A stretch of 64,000 nucleotides of DNA from positions 62,001-126,000 of the forward strand of contig JAANDG010000276.1 of NCBI GenBank assembly GCA_036852015.1, read 5' to 3'. Below are positions 1 through 10,973 of the stretch, one piece after another. The notes beneath the pieces are model-generated. The model saw only the letters and a program-made list of their open reading frames with translations. It had not been told where the DNA came from and did not search any database. Source of the stretch: Pelodera strongyloides (lineage: Eukaryota; Nematoda; Chromadorea; Rhabditida; Rhabditidae). Position 1 is the first letter of the stretch, and each line of letters opens with the position of its first letter. A program made the translations under genes and the position numbers.

Positions 1-949
1 CCACATCGAGAACCCCCTCACCACCTACATACATCTTTCTTAGTGAAGCAGAAAATTCCTCAAAATGAAAGCATTTTTCTTTTCTATACGGTATTATGCG
101 CGGTTCAGCTGCCTATCCCATTGGGACCAAATTTTGTATCCAAAAAAAGCCCAGATCAATACAGTTTCAGGTTGAGTGTTCCAATCCAATATTAACACTC
201 TATATTTTAATAACGTAGGATATTCAGACCTCTTGGAACAATGCACGTTGTACAGAAGGAACTACGCAATTTCACTTCTCATTTTACTTCCTACTTTTTC
301 TTTGTTGATGTTTCATGTCATAGTTTTCGATCGCAGCAGCAAATCCACTCGTTTCGTACGAACTTCTTATATGAATTTAGTTCTGTTGGTCTCAGAATGC
401 TGTATTGTTTAGATAAACTTCAGTTCTGCAGACAGTAATCCCAAAGGAGTCAGTGTGCTTTTTCATTGTTGTAAGAAATAATATTGTACAATGTTCAAAA
501 AATGTTTCTCGTTGTACTTAAGCCAACGTCCCCACCGATTTATTCGTTGATATTTATAATTATGACATATTTGTACATTTCTTTTAAGACGAATTCTATC
601 GACTTTCAAGTTACACGAAGTTGATAAGGGCAAGCAATCATTCTTTAGTCTTGTATGGGCCATTTTGCTTTATTAGTTCATGTTCATTTTACTTGTATCG
701 CTCTTGTATAAATATAAACTAGACTTTCAAAAATGTGGTGCGGAATTAACGTAGCCTAGATTGGGGAATTTTGGTCAGACTTGAATATACAAAAATATCC
801 TCTAATCCGTTGCCGATAAAAATAAGATCTTGCAAAGAAGATGAGCTCACTAGATCCCATATTAGCTGTTATCACGGAGTGAGCCTTTTGCATTATTGAC
901 CAAACGCTCCGCATGTAAATGTGAACTCGCCACACACAATTTTTAGTCA
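1..949. other. no gene seen
   Basis: Only short, unconvincing open frames occur here. None has paired splice signals and a recognisable protein. AT-rich sequence of the type expected between nematode genes. Confidence 0.5.
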
Positions 950-1304
950 TTAAAAGGTCCGGCTCACGAGAAAAACTGAATTTTGCTATTTTACCACACC
1001 ATTCCTTATCTCCACACGAGTTTATACATGGAAACATGCATGTGCAATTAGAACTATTAGACACGGCAATTATAATTTCCAGACTCTCCTACCAGCCATA
1101 TTCTTGAAATTTGAAATTCAATCAGGGCATATGGCAGCTAAACAAATTTGTACCCAATATTTAACATACGGGTTTCCAGAGTGTCGGGCCGTACTGAATA
1201 GAAATTCTTATGCAAATACATTGTCAAGTATAAACTCGTATGGATAACAGGAATAATATGGAAAAACAACAAAACACTAATTTTCTCGTGAGCCTGACCC
1301 TTAA
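950..1304. mobile_element. TTAA-flanked inverted-repeat element (MITE-like)
   Basis: TTAA at 950-953 and TTAA at 1301-1304 bracket about 347 bases. The ends are inverted copies: the left end reads AAGGTCCGGCTCACGAGAAA and the right end, read on the other strand, GGGTCAGGCTCACGAGAAAA. The TTAA duplication is what piggyBac-type transposases leave. No transposase frame is inside, so it would be non-autonomous. The small mismatches suggest an old copy. Confidence 0.7.
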
Positions 1305-4300
1305 TCAACCAATAACACCAGCTTGAAAGTTTTTCTTAAAGAATTCCCTGGCTCGTTGCCGCTATAACATTCTATCTTAATTAGTATTCGACCACCTACG
1401 CCGCACTGATTTGGCCAATAAATAGCAATGGAGTAAATGTCTAAAATCCGAAACGGAAATCCATACATTGTGGACTGCCCTTCTCCTTCTTGAACTTCTT
1501 TAATATTACTACCCGAACCCATCTGCTTTATGTTTCAATGCGACTGTGGGTGCTTAGCTAAGCTCGCGGCTGATTCTTTCTACTCATCTGATTTGCATGC
1601 GTTGAGTCAGGTGCGTATAGGTATCAGATAGCGGATTATGCTCCGGTCAATTTATAGACCACAGGTGAAGCCGTCTGCCCCATTCTGCCCCTTTCTCATT
1701 AACGGATTGTCGGCTGGGATATGAACATAGAGGAAAGGCAGAACCATTCACAGATACATCGTAATTTACGCTGCTCCGTCTCCGTTCAATACTCAATTCG
1801 CAAAGTGGCTGTCTACTCGAACCCCTTTATTAGTTTGGCAGTTTGTATTTAAGCGACAAGCGATGGTATGTAGCAAGCTGGTACTTCTGCGAATTACAAT
1901 CACAACTTACCCTGCCTGGACACTCAGATCAATTGTCTAATACTTAAGTGTAGTAAAAACCTAATATTTTTCTATGAAGTCCAAACAATGTAAGCGTGAT
2001 CCTCTTACATTTAGCTGACAAAAATAGCAGTGTTTTTAATCATGCTTATTGGTTTTGAGGAACTATTTAGGTCCACTAACTTATGCCCACTATGATGTTC
2101 ATGAAGTGGACCATAGGGTAAATTGTCAGTATGCAAATAGCTGTTTGGTTTATTAGTGTCATAAGCAATATCTACTGCATCAAAGTGTCTGAAAAGTGAT
2201 ATAAAGAATCATAGCGGCCGGCATGTCAGAGATTTGTGAAAACCGTATCCTCAGTTCTAACGCCTTGTTCTCCACAATCGTAAACGATCAGAAAGCTTTG
2301 TCACGGCCGAGAATTACGACCCAAGTGCACACGTGTTGGACAGAACTTTACAAACCACAAGAATTAACCGTTTGTTTATATTTTGCAATATCGCTTAAAT
2401 ACAGCATACTCACACCCCCAGTCAACATGTACTGTTGGAAAGTATATAGTTAATGCAACACCTACTCAAATGCTCATATAATATCTCAATATCATTCCTT
2501 ATTCGTATCCGAGCAGCTGTAAATATGTGGTAATCTGACTCCTCATGGATCAGCTTACTTGGACATGCAAATCTCGGGCACCTTCATCTCCCCACCTTTT
2601 CTTCCGTCTCTTACTCACACCATAGCCCTTTCTCTCTTTCTGTATGTGGCTGGACAACCAATGAGTGGTGCCTCCCTGCTGACTCCACTACGGTACATTA
2701 TGTATCACATATTCCGCATAAATTCAGCTAATTTTTACTTTTAGGCAAATTTGTAGAAGACACCTTATTCACACCACACACATTATGTTGAGAGATTTTG
2801 AGACAGATGTAACGTCTTTTGAGAGATTTGTTAGTATGGCTACACTTGTATCATTACTCTCAAAGGTGACTCATAAGTCAGTTTATTAGAATATACTTGT
2901 ATCAGTGAGTACAACTGAGGCGTGATTTAAATACAAAACCCGGAAAAATAGTTGTATGTGGTGCGTGCCTTCATCCGGCAAGCCTCAAAGAAGTTTTCGA
3001 ATAATAGTATACGCTGATGAGCATACCCCAATTAAAAGGCAGATGTACATGCTCCAGTAATTAGTTGGGATATGAATTGAGGGAATTTTGGTTTTGTTTG
3101 CTCAACACGCTCTATGTAAAGGAAAACGAAAGAATTATGATTGTGTCCTGAATTGCGTAACCCTGCTCCCCCAGTGTGCTTCCGACTGGTTAGAATGGGG
3201 CTTGGTCAAGAAGACCACTCACTACTGTCAAGTGTTGTATTCTTCGCTGTTACAAACATGTTACCCTGTTTAAGCACCTGTCTCTGTATCCTTTATATTT
3301 AAGCTAAATTTTCTTGCTCCATGGTAGGCCAAGAACGGTCTTTTCTCCCAAAATGTAAGAGACAAAAGTTGTTTCACTAATGTGCAACATATAATATATG
3401 CAGGCAATGGATTCAATATTTAGATTCAACCATCAGAAGGTTCCATAGCATGTTCATACTACTGAGTTTGTTTTCAGCCACGCGTTGTTCTGTATTAAAT
3501 ATGTTATTCGTAAATATTTTCGACCATGTTTGATTCAATATTTGTGGTGCCCTACAAAACCTGCTTTTTTTGCAACAAAGAGCAGTTCAAACACAATTTG
3601 CTGTAAATGTTTTTCGTGTAGCGATAAACCAAGTTGAATTATGTTTTCAAACAAAAGGAAAGGGCGAATGAAGATTCGCGTCACCGGTAAAATAGTTATT
3701 GTTTTATGTTTGTAGCGGGTTATTGTTGTCTCCTTTATTGTACCAAGAAAGAAGTCGCCTTTCGAGAAGTGCTAAAAGCTGGAAACGGTTCAACACGCGA
3801 TATATTTTTTGCTACAAAATTGAAAAGGAATACAAGTCAATTCAAGCAAACAAGCGAGGGTGGTTCTAAATGGAGTGGCATTTTCTCGCGCTTTGTATTA
3901 CAATGGACGCCTTCTTTTTATGCCCATATTCCGCCTAAATAAAGACCCATTCTCTTTGCTCGGCAACATTTTGAGGAACCGGTGCAAAAAAAAGAAAAGT
4001 TAATCCTCCTTTAAACCGTCCATTGTACTAGGGTGTATTGTTCTGGTGTAGGTGGGATCCTGTAATTCCTGGAGCCGATTAGTATTTCTCAAGCACTTCC
4101 TGTCTATATAAGAGCAGTTAGAAGTGAATTTCTGGGTAGTAGAATCAACAACGGCCCTACCTATTTAGGTCATTTATTATGCCGCTATCACTTTCGACCA
4201 CTGATTTTTTTAATGAAAAAGTGGACAATATTCATTTGAACTCGAATTTTAGGTTATTAAGATCGTAATTGTGTGAAGAATGATGGAATTGGCTGATTAT

Positions 4301-4835
4301 ATGTTTATGATATTCCAGAATTTACCTCAAATCCAGCTCACTGTCCGGCTTGATCCGACCTATGAGGGGATCATCAGGTAACGCTTTTGATGATATTTTT
4401 TCATGGACATCCTAAACTGAGCGATTCCTTCGGGGTATTCTTCGATCGAGTACTTCCGCAAATACCAGTATATTAAAACTGGCGCCAGCTGTTTGCAATT
4501 GTTGGTCCTTTAGTTGTTGTAAGTCTGTGTGTCTGTAGCTCCCGTTATGTGCTCAACTCTCGGCTTGCGCAACTCTCCCCACCCGACCCCTCTAATCCGC
4601 ACTCTAATACAGTAATCGCAATTTTTTCGCGCCATTTGCCGAGCTGGCAACGGGAATTTGCGATCATAAAACGCGCAGGTTAAATTCGCCATTTTGAAAT
4701 AATTCTGTCAGACGAGTTAAACTATCAGACTGTTATTCTACTTATCCTGAATTCACAGTATAGTGAGAATACTTACTAGCACGGAATCTGACGACAGAGC
4801 ATCTTCACAATAAGACAAACGCTTACCTATTGATC
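1305..4835. other. upstream flank of ttx-3; no gene seen
   Basis: About 3.5 kb without a supported coding exon. Several frames of 60-78 codons exist but lack splice context and have compositions typical of noncoding AT-rich DNA. As the 5' flank of ttx-3 it probably holds regulatory sequence, but I could not pin down specific sites by eye. Confidence 0.4.
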
Positions 4836-7800
4836 ATGATGGAGAGTCCGATACCCCTTCCTGATTTGAAGATAACCCCAGAATCGGGTTCAATGGCATG
4901 TGATGTCTCGACCTTGCATATTAGGGTGGATGATTGTCAACCAAACTCCCAAAACCTTCCGCCTGAACAAACTGATGGTTCTCCCGCTCTGCACCATGCC
5001 TTATTCCCATACACTTACTCATCCTGCCAAGACTATTCTCTGCGGAACACAGAGATGAATTCATTTGCGCTTTCAGAAATGATCTACCTATCAGCTCTTC
5101 CAAAAGATGAAATAGATCTGCATTCGGACCCTTCTTGCAGTCAATCCTCACCTCCGATTATTTCAACGCTTCTCACATCGGCTCCTTCAAGATTAAACAA
5201 TGAAAGTGAGTCATATTATCAATTAGTTTGACCAGAGTACTCGCAAATTAGGCAATATCACAAATCCGCGAAAAAAGTTCTTTTTTCTCTCAAGTATATT
5301 TCCTTTTTCTGTTCTTCCATTCAAAAAAGCCGACTAATTCCTTGGAGTAGACGAACCTTCATTGTTCTCGCGAACAATTCACCAAAAGATCAACAAAAGT
5401 AAAGCTTTTGGTGATTTTATACCTTTTGTAAGTTTCTTAATGAATTAGCCGCGGAATGAATAAAAGATTATACAAATTCACCTTCACTTATGTGAACATT
5501 TTTTCCGCAACGAATTAAAATTCATGAATGGCTGTTCAGAGAATTGGGCTTGGGAAGTAATCTCGCTTTTTACTAAAGTACCTTCACAATCCACACATCA
5601 CTCGCATCTTATTCTTAAAGATTTCGGCACGATCCTAAACTTTGTACCCAAAACTAAATATACGTAGCTGTTCCATTTATGCTCGGCAATGTCAAACGGT
5701 AAACCATATGGTTAGATCTATCTGTAAACTTCACTAACACTCATTAGTCAATTCGAAATAAATGTATGGAAAACGAAAATCAACAATATTTTCAAAGTCT
5801 AAAACACATGCTTTTAGACCGATGCTCCGTTTGCACTTTACCAATACTGGAACGGTATATACTCTACGTGGACGGAAGGGCGTTTCACGGCCACTGTTTA
5901 AGGTAGGTGAATTTTTTCGTTGAGTTTCTATCACATATGGTATCGAATTTATCTCCTAGTATTACGCATGCAGAAGTTCATAATAAGTATCCGCAGTAAT
6001 AATGGGATCTTAGATGTTCTGCGTGTGATGTGGACCTCGGCCTGGAATCCTCATGTTATACCAAAGACGGCATGCTTCTTTGTAAGCGCGACTATTACAG
6101 GTTGGCAAAACGCTCACGATTATGATCCCATTTTCTTTTAGTGATATTACACTAGGAGCACTTTTCCTATTTAAATACAAAAATGCATGTGTTGTTATAT
6201 TGAGATGCAAGTATTCGTTTTAAATGGATTAGATGAGTATATCCCGCACATGTTATGCATTACTTTGCTTTCTCGCTGTCCAACATACAGTGCTTTTCAT
6301 TTCACCAACTAATTAGTCACTTACTCAAATTACAGTTGTGTCAAAAGTTGTAGGGTAATAAGATAAGCACTGTAAAGCGCTTTGTAACTCCCATGGCAAT
6401 TGAAGATTAATTATTGTTCTAATGGGGGCGGCGATGCAACTTCACTCAGGTAATTATCGAAGTCACAAGAGATAGGACTGCCTATTTGCGTACAGTGCGA
6501 CAAACCAAACTCGCCATGACGACGCTTCAAGCCGATTCCATGCTCAACCGCACCTCCTTCCATGCTATTCTGGAGTATCAGAAGCTGCTCATCTTGTATA
6601 AACTGCAGCAATGCGACTGGAAGATTCAGGAGCTCAAAGAACAGCAAAGACTGCGAGCTGCCAAGCAAGAAAACGTCCAACCGATACAGCAAACAATACC
6701 GCAGCCGCAAACTCAAATGACTATGCCAAATCATTTTACTTCAGAATTTTTCGTATTCGAACCATACGGGTAATTGACATGCCTGAGATAATTGAGTTTC
6801 ATCTAAGGTTATGAGCACTATGCGCCCTTAAATTTGTGCATTTAATTTTTGTTTTCAGCAAATATCGCACATCGTGTACAAAATGTGGATCACCAGTCTT
6901 GGAGACCGACTTTGTGATGAGAGCCAGAGATTTTGTATACCACATCAACTGTTTCTCATGTGCATATTGTGGTCTACCACTTCAAACAGGAGAATGCTGT
7001 GGGGTAGACTCGTCTGGAGCTGTGTTTTGTCAACGTGAGTTATTGAATCACTTTCTTGCAGGAAGAGCTGTTAAATACCGGATACATCGAGTGTTACAGA
7101 CATTGCATACTGACAAGGCCAGTTTTTTGTTTTGTTTCAGCACATTACGATGCTATGCTACTGTCGACCGCACAACAGATGGATTCCAAGGCAATCTCGA
7201 AAGAAGACAACAATGTACCTGATGCAGATAACATAGGTGTGATATGATATACCCATTATTAAGAATGCGCGTACTCTGACTTCAACTAGAATTCATTGCT
7301 CATATATTTTGTTCGTTTCTCAACAGCGCGTCTAAAAGAAAGACATGTATGTGTAGTAAGAAACTTGAGCTTTATGGTTTTCTACGGTCTTGATTCTCTT
7401 CCTCTGTATATATTCTCTTTCTCTTGCCCCTCTCACTTCCTACTGTATCTCCTGGGTGTCAGTCCCTCCGCTCATTAATTCTACCGTAGTCTTCTTACAT
7501 AGAGGCAATCGGCCGAATGAAAGCTATTCTGTTTCCTGTGTATGTGATAGAGGCAAGGGCCATCTCGGCTTCCTTTCCTCAAAACACTTCATTTCCGAGT
7601 GTTCATAAGCGAACACTTCTACTGTGGTCTATAATTTAATTGGAAAACCATACAATTATTTAAAAAAAAAGAAAAGAAGTCGAAGGCCAGTGGAGCTATT
7701 ATCAACTCAAAATAACGTATAATATGATACCTATTTACTTTTATCTATGACTGCTTGTTTAACCAAGATAATTACTACTGAAAACGCGCTAATTGTCGAG

Positions 7801-8637
7801 TTTTGCAGCGATCTTTATTCATTGTTAACTAGTAGTGGGTGATTAATAAATGAGATTAACTCGTTGAAGATCTTTATATAAAAACGTGAAAGCGCGAAAA
7901 CAAGGCAATTAAGATTATTGTGTTTTTGATGAGAATGTTCCAGATAAACAGTAATTCCAGATTATGACGCGGAGGATTCGAATTCGGGCGGAAAGTCAAA
8001 GAGAATGCGCACCAGCTTCAAACATCATCAACTGCGGACAATGAAGACTTACTTCAACCTGAACCACAACCCTGATGCCAAGGACCTGAAGCAATTGGCT
8101 GCGAAAACTGGCCTCACCAAGCGAGTATTACAGGTGCGTGTACATATTAGTAAATATCCTCATTTCATCTGGTGTAAACGGATCGGTATTTTCTCCCGTG
8201 TATATCTCAGAGAAAATCTCACGAAAGGTGTTATGCGCGCTTCTTTTTATATATTAATTATCACATCGAAAAAAGTTTAGGTTTGGTTTCAAAATGCTCG
8301 TGCCAAATACCGTCGATCCATGCACCAGCGCAACAATAGCGTTTCGCCCGGCTTCGGTCCTAGTGTGGAAGGAAATCAGGTACAAATATTTCATTTTTTA
8401 CTTTGAAAAGCGTCGCCTTCCTTGGCGTTTATTGGTTTATTCCTACTAAGGCAACGAATACTCTCATGCGTATATATTTATTTCTAGGTTGGATCTACCT
8501 CGGTCTCCTCCTCTCATTCACCTCCAACCCCGTTTGGCACTAGCCAACCTTCAGTAGAATGCAAGGCAGTTCAAGACTTCTTTGATGACGTCAACAAGAC
8601 CATTAATGCAATCAATAACGCATCAGCTCTACTGTAA
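4836..8637 (+). CDS. ttx-3: LIM-homeodomain transcription factor TTX-3 (LHX2/9, apterous class)
   Basis: Eight exons join in frame: 4836-5205, 5818-5902, 6014-6100, 6859-7034, 7141-7236, 7961-8133, 8281-8379 and 8488-8637, giving 411 residues, close to the worm protein. Two zinc-binding LIM domains are visible. LIM1 (about 126-178) has CSVC, HGHC, CSAC and C-x2-D. LIM2 (about 187-241) has CTKC, HINC, CAYC and C-x2-H. A 60-residue homeodomain follows (about 284-343): it starts KRMRTSFKHHQLR, recognition helix RVLQVWFQNARAKYRR. An intron splits the homeodomain between its positions 46 and 47, a common homeobox position. The family comprises nuclear sequence-specific DNA-binding factors; in C. 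elegans ttx-3 specifies AIY interneurons. The first exon encodes a Ser/Pro-rich leader; ATG at 4836 or 4839 is the start. The last exon is Ser/Pro-rich and short. All junctions have GT/AG ends and matching phases. Confidence 0.93.
5379..5414. repeat. small perfect hairpin in ttx-3 intron 1
   Basis: TCACCAAAAG at 5379-5388 is followed after 16 bases by its exact complement CTTTTGGTGA at 5405-5414. The stem is too short for a microRNA precursor. It could be chance or a binding-site pair. Confidence 0.35.
6516..6769 (+). CDS. ttx-3: probable alternative first exon of ttx-3 (or cassette exon)
   Basis: Inside the third ttx-3 intron lies an open frame with strongly coding-like codon use (many CTG, CTC, AAG, GAG and CAG). 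From ATG at 6516 it encodes about 84 residues, including a Gln-rich, charged, possibly helical stretch with motifs such as WKIQELKEQQRLRAAKQ. It ends with a donor (GG|gtaatt) in exactly the phase needed to join the LIM2 exon at 6859. The acceptors upstream (after 6449 and 6495) do not keep frame with the LIM1 exon. It therefore fits an alternative transcript start better than a cassette, giving a protein of about 315 residues with LIM2 and the homeodomain but no LIM1. That such an isoform exists is inference; the open frame and phase match are seen. Confidence 0.55.
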
Positions 8638-8854
8638 TTACGGCAATTCCACTTTGTAATCATCTACGATGAACTAAACTGCTCCACACTGGGACGTGCC
8701 TGGAGTCGCATCGTGCTTACACCGAGCTCGAGATACCTTTTTCCCGGAGTTTACAATTTTAATAATTAGCAATTCAACTGCCAATTAATTTTAATAATAT
8801 TAATAATTGTATGTAATAAGAATATTTCTTATATTCAATGTTGACGTTTTCAAC

Positions 8855-8860
8855 AATAAA
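8855..8860 (+). terminator. polyadenylation signal for ttx-3
   Basis: AATAAA lies 218 bases after the stop codon; a second one is at 8917-8922. Either could define the 3' end. Confidence 0.5.
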
Positions 8861-8922
8861 CTTACATATGTGAATGCGTAAGAATACTAATTATTGTATA
8901 ATAATAACTTACTAGAAATAAA

Positions 8923-10330
8923 GTAGAATTATACCGCCATAGTTCTCTTACGTTTACAAATTAGAAATCATGGAAAATATCTCACTCTGGACGTTATGTA
9001 AGCTTTGCGATATCTGAGTTACTATAAAATCACATTTTTTTATCTTGAAGGACTACGAAGGGGTGGCAAATTTCAAAAAAAGTATCTTTTGCCTCGAAAC
9101 CACCCATATAAATACGTAATTAATTCAGCAAACTTACACACTCCTGTTCCTTGATTAACACATGACCGATTTGATAGTGTAGTTTATTTTGGCTCATTGC
9201 TTTTCCTCTTATAGTTGTTAGTTGACTTGTGATACGCTCTCCATTTAATAATTTCTAGTCAACGAATTTTGCTTTAATTGATATCTCTTAATTATCGACA
9301 TGCCCGTGTTGCATTGCTTAAGGTATGGAAGTTTACAATAAACATATCGACTACAACTCATACATTCATTCATTATTCGATATCTTTTGTAAATTATTTG
9401 CAAGATTCTCGAAAAGAATTTTTTACCTTCCTTTTTCTGTTAAATGTTTTTTTTTTCAACTTGTTAATAAACTTAATTTTGCAATTTATTCACATACAAT
9501 TTGTTATTGTATCCTGACTAAGTTGCGTCTAGTTTATATTAATCAGCTGCTTAATGAGTTGTGCCCAGTACTTGTTTTATTGTAATCTGAAAGCAGATGA
9601 AACAACCATTCATTTTACAGAGATCATGTTGGAGTTTCTGAGAACTGTTATTCCTTTGCTTTCGAAACTAAAGCGACAAAGTGGAAAAAAATAAATCCCC
9701 CATCAAGTAATCATGTTTTTTTTTTCATGCTGAAGAAAATGCTCTGTTGTCTTTATTGGAACACCATTGCTACTTGTAATGTTTTATACATAATAATTCG
9801 CATATTAATATGAATGATAATCACGGCATGTGAATAATGGAAAGAAAGATTAAAATGATTTATGTTGGTTATTCAGAAAAGCACATTTTTATAGTACATG
9901 AATGAGTTTATCATAGGCTTAATTCCATTATGTCCTTCACCAAGTAATTCAGAAGTTGTCACAAAAGGTGAACATATTTGATGCATTTTGAATACAATAC
10001 CGCTGCAGACATCAATGAAAAATTTAATCATAATTATTACGAATACACATATCTAGATTTGGGGATAGAAAATACTTTACTCAAATACTAGTTTACAGTT
10101 GATTGTGAGCTTAGTTTCTGGGAAATTGGGGTCATCTTGGTCAAAGGTAAAGCAGCAAAGGACAATTCAGAAATATAATGACACAACAACGAGTGAAGAC
10201 GAAGCTACATTAATTATAATTAAATAGACAGCTGATGTCTAAAAATATATCCTAAACAAATAATTACAATGAATTACAGAATAGCAACATGTTGTCTTCA
10301 TACAGTGTTGAACCCGACCGTCTTGGTGAT
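8923..10330. other. intergenic between convergent genes
   Basis: AT-rich DNA between the end of ttx-3 and the convergent gene ending at 10974. Nothing with coding character was seen. Confidence 0.5.
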
Positions 10331-10776
10331 TTAGAGGGACGGGTCGTTTGACGATCGTTGGTTTGTTCTTATTTTTATCAAGAATAAAAACACTCAAGCT
10401 TAAATATGGTCCTCAAGTTTAAATATGGTCCTCAAGTTTAAATATGGTCCTCAAGTTTAAATATGGTCCTCAAGTTTAAATATGGTCCTCAAGTTTAAAT
10501 ATGGTCCTCAAGTAAAATAACCAATTTCATGGACGCAATTGCCTCATGATCAGGTCAGTCCGCTAGGCGCAAGTCAAGAGTCTCTAGTTGCAATTGCTCT
10601 CTCTACTTACTCTAGACTGTGCGGTAAGGTTGGGGGCTTGAGACAAAGATGAGAATATATCTAAACGAGTACTTGAGCTTGCGATGTGATATTGGGGCCA
10701 CATTTGACTTTGATTTTTTTACACTTGGTAAAAATGAGAACAAATCAACGATCGTGAAGCGAGCCCGTTCCTTTAA
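10331..10776. mobile_element. TTAA-type inverted-repeat element with internal minisatellite
   Basis: The left end from 10335 (AGGGACGGGTCGTTTGACGA) is complementary to the right end (AGGAACGGGCTCGCTTCACG on the other strand), followed by matching inner arms: GATCGTTGGTTTGTTC against GATCGTTGATTTGTTC. The right flank is TTAA (10773-10776); the left is TTAG (10331-10334), a one-base decay. No transposase frame. It carries the tandem repeat listed separately. Confidence 0.62.
10392..10513. repeat. 19-base tandem repeat, about 6.4 copies
   Basis: The unit CTCAAGTTTAAATATGGTC repeats head to tail with almost no divergence; only the first copy has C for T. The near identity implies recent expansion. 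It lies in the interior of the inverted-repeat element 10331-10776. Confidence 0.95.
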
Positions 10777-10973
10777 GTTCCTGTTGAATAAGATAATAAT
10801 GTTTTTGTTTTAATATCTCACAAAGGGTAATACACATTAACCCAGCTAACTTACTGTACATATTTGAAAATAGAAACACGTTACTTAGAAACTGGACTCA
10901 AATTTGTGGTCCTTTGGGACTAAGATCATATGAGACGAGATGAAGCGAAAGAAGAAGTCATGTCTCTGGCTTT

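Noticed and set aside
6411..6734. 107-codon minus-strand frame within ttx-3
   Set aside because: Shadow of the plus-strand coding exon, which has the better codon use and a matching splice phase.
10392..10513. CRISPR-like regular repeats
   Set aside because: Units are directly adjacent with no spacers, inside a eukaryotic transposon; an ordinary minisatellite.
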